DNA of 64,000 bases, taken from positions 15,613,923-15,677,922 of the forward strand of contig CM034099.1 of assembly GCA_019914945.1 (NCBI GenBank). The letters run 5' to 3'. Below the pieces are notes generated by a model, which saw nothing but the letters and a program-made list of their open reading frames with translations, did no database searches and was not told the origin of the DNA. The DNA is from Typha latifolia. Taxonomy: Eukaryota > Streptophyta > Magnoliopsida > Poales > Typhaceae. Both the position numbers and the translations under genes were made by a program. Positions 36,773 through 48,458 of this stretch are shown here, piece by piece. How positions within the stretch are numbered: position 1 is the stretch's first letter; every line of letters begins with the position of its first letter.

Positions 36773-39051
36773 TGATACAATCCGACTGGGTGGGTCGAGT
36801 TTCAGTTAGTCAAATTTGCTAATTATTTTTAATTTCAAATAAAATGGATATAAGCCTAATAGAGACAATTAAATCCGACCCACTATTACGTTACTCTTAT
36901 AAATAAGAGAGATCTGGATTGATTAGGGTGTGTGAAATGAATATTAGTTTTAATTATTTTATTATAGTTGTTAGATCGTCTTTATCCTCGTAGGAGTAGA
37001 TATTTTCTATAAAACCCGACCAAGCTTCCAAACCCTAGTCATCATCTTCCTCCATGAGCCATCCTACCTTACAACCATCCACCACCACCCTTAGTCATCC
37101 GCCACCCTCTAATAATTGCTGCAACGTCAGATAATTATTAATCTATCTAGTTTTGACCTTTTACTACTATTCCGAACTTGTGAGGCTACTATCCATAAAA
37201 ATATCCTAATTTTTTGACAAACGGATCAGTCCAAATTTGGTTTATAACAGTTGTATTAAGTCACCATTCCTCGGTCGATGGTTATCATAAAATCGAGAAG
37301 ATGAATAAAGAAAGAGCACCCATGAAGGACTAAGAACTTATCTCCATCCTAATTGAAGTTTCTTTGGTGCACCACCACTGCCGACGTGTGGGTGACAATG
37401 ATATGTAAATCCATGAAGAGAGCTATACAGAGCACCGAGAGGATTAAAAAGTCTATCCAAGCAATGACGGCGGCTATCTTGACCAATCACCACCACCCTG
37501 CGCCATCGCTACCACTGGCCATCATAGAACTGTCGCAATCTCGGCCATTATCCTCAACCCTTGAAAGAGGTAGAGTGGAGCCCCAAACCATGGCCAAAAC
37601 CCCTCCTTCGGCTATGATAGAGTCCCTAGGGCCTCTACAAACCCTCCCACGACCATTTTTTTCAACTTGTGAGGGAGAAGAAGAGCCAACCCAAACTTAC
37701 AACTGAAACACCACCTCTATTCACGGTGGAGCTACCTCTACCCCTATAGACCCATCATGCTGCAGCTGCGATGCTAGAGAATCCCCAGCGACGACCTTGA
37801 CATTGTTTTCCCTAGCCATAGTGGAGAACTTTGGCCAAAACCCTAGTTTTTCACTAGCAGCGATCCAAGCCCTCTTTGTCTAAGCCACCACATGTGGACC
37901 TTCCTTGGACCTCTCACACCCGATCCATGGCTGCCATTTGTTTCATCATTCGAGAGATCGCCATCGAAGGCCCTCCACATAGTAATGAACCTACGACTTG
38001 TGGTCGTGGGTCCAACACTTCCATGGCCACCAATGGTCATGATTAACTAAGCTCGCTTTTTTTCTTCCAAGCCCAAGCTCGCTTTTTTTCTTCCATCGTT
38101 GCTTGCAACACCCCACAACCGTAAGGAATCGTCGGATGTCGACTACCACCAGCCAACAACCTTGCCCAGCCATTGCTAGGCCCAAAACTATTTTCATCCC
38201 TAGGATTAGGGTTTGGGCTATTAGGTTGGAGAGATGAAGTGCACGTATCTCTAAACATACTGAATTTTTGAAAACTAGCTTGACCACCTCGTATGAACCA
38301 GTTAGGAACACATGAGCATAACTTGGGGCTTAAACAAGAGCCCGAGGATGACTGGTGGAATGACTAGGTGAGCCTGCGTTAGCTGACTGAGTCAAACCTA
38401 CATGCAGCACGAGCACAACGCGAGCTGGGCAGGTGGGTAGATTATTATTAGTCATCTTGAGGTCAAGATGTCAGAAATGTGGTGGATTAATACGATCCAA
38501 CCACGTGAGTCGAGTCAGTTGAGTTTAGTTAGTTGAATTTGCTTATTATTTTCAATTTCAAATAAAGTGGACGTAAGCCTAATAGAGCAAATTAGATTCG
38601 ACCCGCTATTACTCTACTCCTATAACTAGGAGAGGTCATGGGTTAATTAGGATATGTGGAATGAATATTAGTTTTATCTATTTTATTATCGTGTATTTAC
38701 TATTTTATCATAACCATTAGATTGTTTTTATCTTCATAGGCATAGATCTTAACTATAGACCCTATCAAACTTCCAAACTCTAATCACTATTTTCCTCCAC
38801 GAGCCACCCTACCTTACAAGCATCTATCACAACATTCGGTCGTACGCCACCCTCCAACGATCGTCACTATGTCAGATAATTATCAATCTATCCATTTTCG
38901 ACATTTCTCTACTCTTTCGATTATGTCTTTTGACTCCAACCTTAGAATTATGTCAAACAAAACCCAAAAGATTCCTAACTCGTGAGGTTATCACTCTTAA
39001 AAATATCCTAATTTTTCTATAAATATATCGGTCTATATTTAATTTCTAATA
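36773..39051 (+). mobile_element. Non-autonomous LTR element, copy 2, with target duplication
   Basis: Bounded by GTTTA at 36768-36772 and 39052-39056. The first LTR (36773-37249) starts TGATACAATCCGACTGGG and ends TTTATAACA; the second (about 38488-39051) starts near TTAATACGATCCAACC. After the first LTR comes gttgtattaag, a worn primer site. The 1.2 kb interior matches that of copy 1, including the stretch around gaagtttctttggtg, with no readable retroviral protein. A 29-base tandem duplication (gctcgctttttttcttcca core) lies at about 38050-38095. Confidence 0.75.
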
Positions 39052-39056
39052 GTTTA

Positions 39057-41123
39057 AAAGAAAAATTAATGATCTCACTTTAATCATAAGTGTATGAATT
39101 GTGTTGAGACTTTTTAAAATACATGAGGTAAAGTAATTTTAGGCATAGATATACTGTGGCAATTTATACTTAAAACCGAAAAATTTATTTCACTACCTGT
39201 TAGCCTTGTTGCTTAATAGTTAATATAAAACCAAGCCCTTACTTCTAATTCAATTCCTTGATCATAATACAAAACCAAGCCCTTACTTCTAGGGTTTATG
39301 GATTTCTATCCTTCATATATGAGCTTAATTATGCCACAGTCTACGAGATAGCTGATTGAGGAATATATGATTCCATACGTAGATAACCACCCATATGTTC
39401 TTTGTTCAATTTATTTCATCCTCTTTTATGCTGTTCTTTATTTGTGCATCTACTAACCTTAACTTGTTCTAGCATCAATATAGAAGCTTAACTTTCTTTT
39501 CTATTATGCATCCTGCTTTGTGGCAATAGAATTTTAAAGAGGAATTGAAATGCTCCTCATGAGTATATTGTTTTCTCCCCTTTTATTATTGATAACTTCT
39601 ATAAATGTAGTGGCACTGCTTAGTAGAGCACTATTAGAATATTTTATATAAGAATCATTTTTCTCTGGTTTAAGTTGGAATAGCCGACAAGTTATCATGG
39701 TCGCAGAAGAGAAGTTTTGGATTCAAAGCCTATTAGACCCATCTGTTATTTAAAATATTAAATCTTTATTTATTCAAATCAAATCTATTTTTTGAGTCTC
39801 TTAAAATATCTCAAAGTCTAGAACTTAGGCTAACAAGGACTGCAAATGCTGCCACTTTATGTTCTATCTCAAGTTTATTTCGAGCTATGGGTCAGGCTTA
39901 GTGGAGGCTAATGCGTATACTTCCATGCTAAAGCCTAACCCAAGACTAAATGTATTCATTTTGGATTGGGCTCTGGTTGGCCCAGATAGCCCAGTCTAAT
40001 ACTAACCATAATTGTTTTCCTTATTTTTTTAATAGATTATAAGATTGTAGGATAGGAGTATAATCAGATTCATATTATTTAAAATTGAATCCACTTAACT
40101 TGGATATGGATCGTAATTTTTTGATCCATGTAACAAAACGATCGGATTATGTACCGACCAGATTCCAATTCGACTAGGATTGACAATTAATGTTTATGTG
40201 AGCTCCCATGGATATATAGTTAAGTATTTAAATTATGTGAATAGAAAAAGAATGAGTATTAACCCAAAAATTCAGCATTAGATGCATCTATAGCCAGCCA
40301 TCAGCTAGCTAATGGGTGTTCAGTTCACATATCCAAGTATTGCTTCTTGTAATTACAGTCACACAACTCCATACTGCATATGGTCTCATCTCCTCTTGAA
40401 TTAGTCATTAGTCATGTGAGGAGTGAATTCTTGATTCAATCAATTAATTGCATCAGAATACTGTTAATCATTTTTTTCAGCTACACCAAACCCTCCTCCC
40501 TATTCACATATCCACATATGATACAGGTGTTCAGTCCTGCAACAGTAAAGTGACCAATCCATTCTAGAGAGAGAAGAATCTCATACTTCTCCATACGCTG
40601 GTGCAGTCCTGCTCATAAGTGTATCCATTGCCAAGTACCATACTCTCCAAAATCCTCTCATCAGCTAGTGACAGTCTTCGCACTCACTTCTGATACCTCT
40701 GAACTTTGCCCAAATCCAACTTCCAATGAACACAGAGTAATTGTTTGCTGTCGGCCAAGTCCAACAGATGCAATCTCTGGTCAAATAAGTCAAGGAGAGA
40801 GAGAGAGAGAAGTGGGTCTACCCACCATTCCCCTGCGGGCCTGCATGCATGGTTGGAGTAACCTCCACAATATCCCCACTCCTTTGAGGGCCCATGGATA
40901 AGAGAATGCCCTCTTTCTTCATCACCAAGCACGATAGTATGCAGTGCATGCATCTCCCCTTGTCACCGGCGGTTGCTCTCGCTCACTAGTACAGAAAGAT
41001 GAGATCTATTCCTTAAAACACTTTCTAGTGGGTAATCATTTGCCATCTTATTTAGCCACTTCATGGAATTTGTTGGCGATGTCGGCTTTTATTAGATGAT
41101 GTCCTCATGTATTTAGATTAAAT
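39057..41123. other. Intergenic stretch with a dispersed repeat
   Basis: The part at 39230-39530 is a diverged copy of 30420-30660, and contains a short duplication of aaccaagcccttacttct. The rest is AT-rich. The part at 40550-40990 is less AT-rich, with a GA run at 40795-40810 and short open frames without a known domain; I see no supported gene. Confidence 0.4.
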
Positions 41124-44100
41124 TATTGGCGGTAATAATCTGATTCTAAAAGTCATAACAAATTTAATCCAATAAATCAAATAAATTTATAAATTATATA
41201 ATATAAAATTTCATATAGTCGAGTTTAGTATTAGACATAATGGACGTCGGTCTCCCAGGATACAACGATTGCACTCAAAAGGAAGCTTTTATCTGAATGT
41301 CCTGTTAAATCAGAACTATGCTGTACTCTCTCTCAAATGAAGACAAAAAAACTCAAATGTATGAATGGAATGAATAAAATTCTGTGATTAAGAAATGCAA
41401 AGCAACAATTTATTTATAGTAGTAAATAGGCACGACGAAGGAATACGAATAGAGGGTTTAGATCTGATCACGAATGGATGCATCTTTTCATGTCAAAATC
41501 GGTTAATAGTTTTTAATACGAAGAGATGCATCATTGCGAATTCAACCAACAATTAAACACCACTTCGGGTTCAACCAACCAAACCTGACCTGAACTAGAC
41601 TAGATTCGAACCTATATTAGGAAAAAAATAAATTATGAGCCAAGCCGCACACTTGTTTAAGTTAATTTGCATAGTATAATTTACCAATAAAATAAGTACC
41701 TCTTTTAGGGCTCAAAACCTATAAGAAGTTTGTCACTTAGAATACCATACTGACATTATTTAAATATCTAATATGATACCAAACTCACTTCTCTTTATTT
41801 TCTATTATCTTAATACTCACTTCAGAGTCAATTTTTATTCACTTATCTTCATGAATTTAAATAAGTATGACAATAAAGTACTCTTTTAGCTTTTTTAATT
41901 CCACCGTTAATCTATCATTAATAATGTGTAGACTCCACTTAAAACTTAGCTCAACTTTAATAAAATATTTATATCAAATACATGATATTTTTAACAATTT
42001 CTCATATAAATGAATTGGTTATAAATACATATGAAATGCAGACTTGATTGAGAGTATAACGAAAAGTTACCGCATTAGGATAGGCAACTTTTGGCTTTAG
42101 ACCTTTTCTACTGAAGTATTATTGGATTTATTCGCTAACTAGTGAACATGATGTCTTAAATTATTCAGTTTTTATATAAATTAAAACAATAATACTCACA
42201 CAGCTTCTTTTCAACATAGTTGGTTTTATATGTTGTGTCCATGTTGGCCCTAGATGCACGTGGTAATTGTTTGAGTGCTCTAGAGCTTTAACCTAGTCAT
42301 TTCATAGAAGCGGCCCACTTTACACTCACATAGGTGACCTCTTATTAAGAGTATTTTATCATACTCTACTTGGATTACCAAGGTATAAGGGTTATAAAAA
42401 ATATTTCTTACCCTAACACTTAGTACATGTTTATCACTATGTCATCAAAGAAAAAGGCATAGAAAATAATTCCTTAGTGATTTCAAATAATGCCCCACAA
42501 TTAGGTTGTTCCTTTGAACCTAAATCTTAGGATCTCCAGTCAACTAGATTGGGTTGTCATTATATCGTTACTCTATGTAGTAGGCTTTAAACCTATTCCC
42601 CTAGATAAACAATACACTTAATATTTTGTTAAGTTCTTTGTTAACAGATTTACGATGTTATCCTTTGATTTTACATAATCAATGGATATTATATTATTTG
42701 AGATTAATTGTCGCACGGTATTGTATATTCGATGTATATGTTTGACTTGCCGTTATACATTTGACTCTATGCCATTCTTATAACTAATTGACTATCGCAA
42801 TATATGCAAATTGCAAATACAGGTTTTGGCCACAGAGGAATATTTTATAAGAAATTTCAAAGTCACTCGACTTCTTCTCCAGTATTATCTAATGATATGA
42901 ATTTAGATTCCACAGTAAATCTAGCTATGCATATTTGTTTAGAAGATTTCCATGATACAGATGCACCCCAAAGCATCATGACACCCTTCAAGTACTATTA
43001 GATATCTTGAATAGTGCAATCCATAGTTGGTGGTGTATCTCGAATATCTGAGTACCCTAACTATCAACTTTTAGTGATCATTTCCTAGATTATTTGTATA
43101 TCTATTCAATTTACTCATATAGTACGCAATATTTGGACAAGCGCAATTCATGACGTCAACCAAACCACCCATTATTTGAGAATATTCTAGCTGAGATATA
43201 CATTCACTTGTATTCTTTGTTAGATAAAATTCACATCTACATGTGTTTTAACTAAATTGTTATTATTTTTATCAAATTTATAGAGTAATTTTTTAATATA
43301 ATGTAATTGAGATATAATGCATCCTTTAGTTGTCTTACTCACCATTCCTTCGATGTAAATCTCACGAATTATTACTTCAAGATCTTGCACTTATTTAATC
43401 ACTAATTTAGTGTCAACCTTTTTATACTCAAAAAATTTATTGACTAATTTTTTTTTTGCACCAGTATTTTTTGTCTTATACTTCTTGTCTAAAGATTTTC
43501 ATAATTCCTTAAATATTTTTAATGAACTGTACACATTATACAACGAGTTGTTCAATCTATTAAAAATATAATTATGACAAAAGAAGTCAACATGCTTCCA
43601 TGCATCTATTACAATAACTATTTTCCTATCTATTTCCTCTTTTTGGAGTTCAAGCACATATTCTTGTAAAAATTTAGCCAAGTTCAAATAGTCAAATAAA
43701 ATAGCATTTTCTGTTGCTAGTTTGCACCACAAAACTTCTTAGGTTTTTTTTTCTATAAACCTTAGTCACTAAAGGAGTAGTGATGGGGATAACAATATTT
43801 TTTACTATTTCAGCTATCTAAAAGAATAAAATAAAAATAAAAATCTAATCACAGAAAAAGAATATTGATAGGAATAAGATTAACAATCAGGCAGTAATAA
43901 TCTAATTCCAAAAGTTACAACGAATCCGATCTAATAAATGAAATGAATTTAAATAAAATTATAAGTTACAAAACTAAATGCACTATTTCAAGTTCAACCA
44001 ACAACTAATTGATTAATTTGAAGAATATGAACCGAGCGACGTTTATATGTGAGTTAATTTGCATAGAATCATTTACCCATAAAATAGGTATTCCTTTTGG

Positions 44101-44394
44101 GGCTCAAAGCAATAAGAAGTTTGTTACTTATATATTATACTAACATTTCTCAAATATTCAATATGGTACTAAACTCATTATTATTTATTTTTCATTATCA
44201 TAATACTCATTTTAAAATTAATTTTCATTCAATTATCTTCATGGATTTAAATAGGTAAATATATGGTAATAAAATACTCTTTAAGCTTTTTTAATTTCAC
44301 CAGTAATCTATCATTAATAATATATGGATCCCACTTAAATTTAGCTTCAAGTTAATAAAATATTCATATCAAATACATGATATTTTCTGGGTAC
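41124..44394 (-). mobile_element. Ty1/copia element, most of pol deleted
   Basis: Minus strand. The LTRs lie at 43886-44394 and 41124-41996, and both match the solo LTR at 24450. The interior has a copia gag next to the RNase H end, with protease, integrase and RT missing. A worn primer site (ttcctatcaatattc on the minus strand) adjoins the 5' LTR near 43862-43876. The ends are eroded and no certain target duplication is visible. Confidence 0.75.
42560..43790 (-). pseudogene. Copia gag joined to the RNase H end
   Basis: Gag (43730-43260) reads YLNLAKFLQEYV, IDAWKHVDFFCHNYIFNRL and NSLYNVYSSLKIFKELW. Farther along (about 42840-42580) the RNase H end reads IPLWPKPVFAICIYCDSQL, then MYNGKSN and a worn version of the stretch that ends copia pol (GLKPI-like). 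Stops are frequent. The gag-to-RNase H join in under 400 bases shows a large internal deletion. Confidence 0.75.
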
Positions 44395-46592
44395 AGATTT
44401 TTTTTTATTATTATTATACTACGTAAGTGTTATTTGCCTCTAGAATCTTCCCTAATAGAGAGAGATGATTGAAAATTTTCTTATGGGGGAGCTTTACGTT
44501 TTGAAATGCCAGAGTTATGTCGAACTACAGCGAAAAGTATTATTTAATTAAGTGGCATATACTACTTCCACGTAGTAGGCTTTAATTGAGGCCCACAATG
44601 TTGCTAGGTAAGTACACTACTGCTTTGGAGCCATAGAGAAAGAGAGATGTTAACTCTTGTTGTCTTCTTCATTTAGATGTGTTAGTAGAGAGTCATAGTT
44701 ATAGAAATAAAAATTTGCTTCGTACCAATTTAACACTCTGTCTGTTTTTCAAAAATCGTTAGAATGGTTTTGACTTAAAAGTTTCATTAGATAACAGACC
44801 AATAATTTATGTCATATACTCCTAATATAATAATAGATAATGAGATATATGGCCCACTACTTTAATATTATATCAGATAATAAATTAACTCAAAAGTTAT
44901 TAGTTAATGAATCTATAATGTATAGTAACGTGGTACCAAAGAAGCGGCTTTTGGGATCAATTTATAGCTAACAATGTTTTTTAACATGTTTGTTACCTAA
45001 CAGGAGCAATAATAGGTTGTCTTTACCAACAACTTTGTATAAGAACATATCTAATAACTATTTGTACTTTTAGAAAAAGAATGCGCCAAGGACTAATGTA
45101 AATTATTCTCAATATCAGGAATAGGAGTACTCTTAAACTGTAAACGAAATTATGAGCGATTAGTAAGCATCAAAAGGTAATAGCATCTCTTTCTCTCTCT
45201 CTCTTTCGAGAAATGCAAGAGTACGGTGTTCATGATTAAGGGGGGATGTTTTTGGTCAGCTAAAGAAGACAAATCAACAACTTTGTGAAATAATTGTACT
45301 TGAGCTAACTGTACGATTCAAGGTATTGCATTGGCTAGCACCTCTATTGGCCACACAGAGATTGTTGGGATTGGTAATTAGTATGAAAATCTGAAGATAT
45401 ATACAAGTCTACCAAGCCCATAGGCAAAAAAAAAAATAAAATATATATATATATATAGTTCATTCGTCGTCCAAAAATTACATATGCAGCCTAGTACACG
45501 GAGAGAGAAGATAGAGTAACATATATATATATTTTTTACATAAGTCTGGTATTTAGCTTAAAAGAAATAGCACTGTAAAATAAAATAAAATATACTAACA
45601 TATTTAATAAAGCAAAAACCTTCGCTTGTGGTGGGGTCCGTGATCCAACAATGTAAGGCATGGCTTAATAACTAATCATATTACGAAAAGGATCGATTAT
45701 CCGGCGAAGATATGATTATTATAGCTATGTGAAATCCTAAATGCTAGAAGATCAAAGATCACCAACTTACAACTAAAAGAAAGAAAAAAAAAATGATAAC
45801 AAGAGACTTGGGCTCGAGCAAAAAAAAACTAAAATAAAACTCTCACAAAAGACTTGTTGATGCCTAGGATCAGAGTATGGGCAAGGAGCAAGTGGGAGGC
45901 AGTAAAGGGTGGCGGTGGGAGGAAATGATGAGAGAGGGAGACATTAAGGCACTGGTAAGCACATATTATAACTATACGCAGCAGAAGAGCAAAAAGCAAG
46001 AGCCAAATCTCAAATTAGGGACGAACCAAACCGAAATGCCAATTCTCTAAACATCACCAAGAAACCTTGGTCATACAAACCAAACCTAAGGTTAAAACTC
46101 CAATCAAGCACTTCCATGACATAGAGGGGCTCAACGCACTGCTGACCGAAGAGGATCCGATAAAGATAACTAAGATTTATTTTATTCTTTAGTTTTCTTT
46201 TTTTTTTTGTGTTCGTCCATTATGTCATTTTTCTTACCACCTGTCACTATATGCACTTAAAAAATAATATTAAGTTCCACTATTTTCTAGGAGAATCACA
46301 AGGCACCATTAGGTCCATAGCCGCTCCAATGTAGAACAGGAAAATGATGGAACAAATACTGTAGATGAAAAATAGATACATGACAAAGCGAAGGCTAGGT
46401 GAAAAAAAAAAAAAAAAAAAAGAATAAAATGAGAACTTATTTATATTTAGCCCCACGCATGTGCGCCGGAGATCACATCATTCATGTGCACGTGTGTTAT
46501 GATGCTTCTTTAGCTGAGAGCTAAAGCAAGAGATAGGAGGGATTTCTCTGCTGGGCAAGGCCAACATTAGTATTTCGACCACTCCACTCGAA
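44395..46592. other. Intergenic stretch downstream of the bHLH gene
   Basis: AT-rich, with TA runs near 45435-45460 and 45520-45532, a CT run near 45190-45207 and an A run at 46407-46423. The 200-300 bases below 46593 are presumably 3' UTR of the bHLH gene. No other gene is seen. Confidence 0.45.
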
Positions 46593-48304
46593 TCAAAATG
46601 GCATTGCTGCGTTGAATAAGTCTGAGCAAACTCCGTATTCTTCCCTCATCAATTTCTCCATTTCATGGCTCTCCTGAGCATTTCTCATCTGCCAAAATAA
46701 AAATTAAAAATTAAAAAGCTCATGTTGTACGAGTATGCATTTTCTGCTTCTTCTTTTTAAAAAAAAAAAAAAGAATATGTCTGTACGCGATCCATCCTAT
46801 GTGTTAGAAAGCTGGCAAGACTGTTAGAATCCTGTAGAGGAATTTACTATCATTTCCTAAAGAAAAGAATAGTCTTTTTATAAATAGTTCCTACTTTGTT
46901 TGGCAGCACAAGGGGAAAAGATAGGTATGGTCCATGCAGGATCTATGAAGCACTGCAGCATGAGGTCTCAATATTAATCAAAGGCTCACCTGCGGTGTTG
47001 GCATTGTTGGTTCCGTCTCCAAGCTGAAGTCGTAAAACGAGCTCGCAGCGGAGAGCTTCATCGAAAGAAACTGCGTTTAGAGACAAATTTATGATGATGA
47101 GAGGACTTTGGTATGAAGAATATATATATACATATATATATATATTTATTTATTTAAATTAGAATCATGACAATGAGATAGCTAGTTAGCACCTACCTCA
47201 ACTTGGTTTTGTAGCGACTGAACATAGTTTATGATCTCATCAAGCATTCCTGCCATACCCATTGCCTAAATATTCATGGCCCAAGTCTTAGTAAAAGATT
47301 GAGAAGAGAAAGGATGAATAAAATTAAAGTACTTGTTAATTATTTGGTACCTTGTAACAGCCAGGAACTAGGTCTTGTAAACATCTCATTCTTTCATTAA
47401 TCTTCTCTCTTCTCACCTGGAAGAGATCAAAAGAATCCAAGAATGGGTCAATAATTTGATTCACTGTTCTTCTGGTTTAGTCTTTTGCTGATCGATCACC
47501 TAGTTGTTAGTGAAGAAGATGGCACAAGCTTTTAATACATTGTATGGACTGAAATCAGACACAAATTCTATGGCCCACCCAATATTCTCATTAAATTGGG
47601 GTGACGGAAAAGTCTTTGTACCCTGAAGCCATATGAAATGACAATCTTACCCTCTCAGCTAGGCTGTGGCTGTCAGTAGCTTGGCCTCTTTTTGCCCTCA
47701 CATGAACCACCTCCTTTGGCTTCTCCCCCTCCTTTGAACTGCTTCTCCCTCTCTTTCCACTACCTGAGCCCTGAAAGGAAAGAAAAAGTTCCAAAGAATA
47801 TAAACGCGAGGAAATTAACCTGATACCATTCTCACCTATGACTACTACAACACTGGCATGTAAAAGAAGCAAGCAAGATGGCAAAGAGAGGGGACTTGCA
47901 TTCTTCTTCTTAACTACATGATCTTCTCTTGAACCCTTTTCTAAAGGAAGTAGAGAAGGATTCCAAGAGCTGAAGATCTCGGGAAGTTCCTTTGCTTTCC
48001 GTTCCCTGTCCCCCTGGCTGTGATCTCTGACCGAAGTTGCCGCCGGCTGCGACATAATAATTGCTTTCGGGCCCTCCACCATTGATGGCAAGCCGGACGA
48101 GTTCTCGAAGAATGGCATAGAAAACTCTGGGTGGTTAGACAAGTATCCCTCATTGGAGAAGCCCATCATTGCCAAGTTGGTGTTGTCCATGACCGTACCA
48201 CTGAGCTCTGCCAGCTGGGCTACCAACTCCAAGCTTGGGTCCAACTCCATGAAGGGGAGAGGGGAGGTTTTAGGGCAAGCTAAGCCCTCCACAAACTCCC
48301 CCAT
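46593..48304 (-). CDS. bHLH transcription factor, BEE/HBI1-like, six exons
   Basis: Exons 47900-48304, 47651-47770, 47351-47416, 47197-47265, 46990-47070 and 46593-46688, all phase 0, give 278 residues. The bHLH domain covers about residues 155-235: basic part VVHVRAKRGQATDSHSLAER with the H170-E174-R178 triad that reads E-box/G-box DNA, then REKINERMRCLQDLVPGCYK, MLDEIINYVQSLQNQVEFLS and MKLSAASSFYDF. Closest in form to the BEE/bHLH75 subgroup, which promotes brassinosteroid-linked growth. The N-terminal half (MGEFVEGLACPKT onward) is acidic and poorly conserved. I chose the ATG at 48304 because the in-frame ATG at 48421 lies upstream of the TATA box. Intron 1 uses GC-AG; the other introns use GT-AG. 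Which paralogue it is remains open. Confidence 0.93.
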
Positions 48305-48398
48305 GGTTCTGAACTCGGAGTGGTAGCTCGAAAGTGGGGAGGAGGAGAAAGGAGAAGGTTTGTAGCATAAGTTACAAAGGTTAGGGGAATGGGCTGTG

Positions 48399-48404
48399 TA
48401 TATA
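48399..48404 (-). promoter_or_regulatory. TATA box of the bHLH gene
   Basis: The minus strand reads GGTATATACACA, 95 bases before the chosen start codon, with a pyrimidine-rich leader between. The upstream ATG at 48421 lies on the far side of it. Confidence 0.6.
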
Positions 48405-48452
48405 CCCTGTATAGGTTTCAAATAAGGGATGGATCACACTTGGTAATGGGGC

Positions 48453-48458
48453 CACGTG
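48453..48458 (-). promoter_or_regulatory. Perfect G-box upstream of the bHLH gene
   Basis: CACGTG lies within the longer palindrome GCCACGTGGC, about 50 bases upstream of the TATA box. By established knowledge bHLH (PIF-like, BEE-like) and bZIP factors and BZR1 bind it, so auto-regulation or light/brassinosteroid input is possible. Confidence 0.6.

Noticed and set aside
48304..48421. Longer bHLH N-terminus from the ATG at 48421
   Set aside because: That ATG lies upstream of the TATA box and the added residues resemble translated leader.
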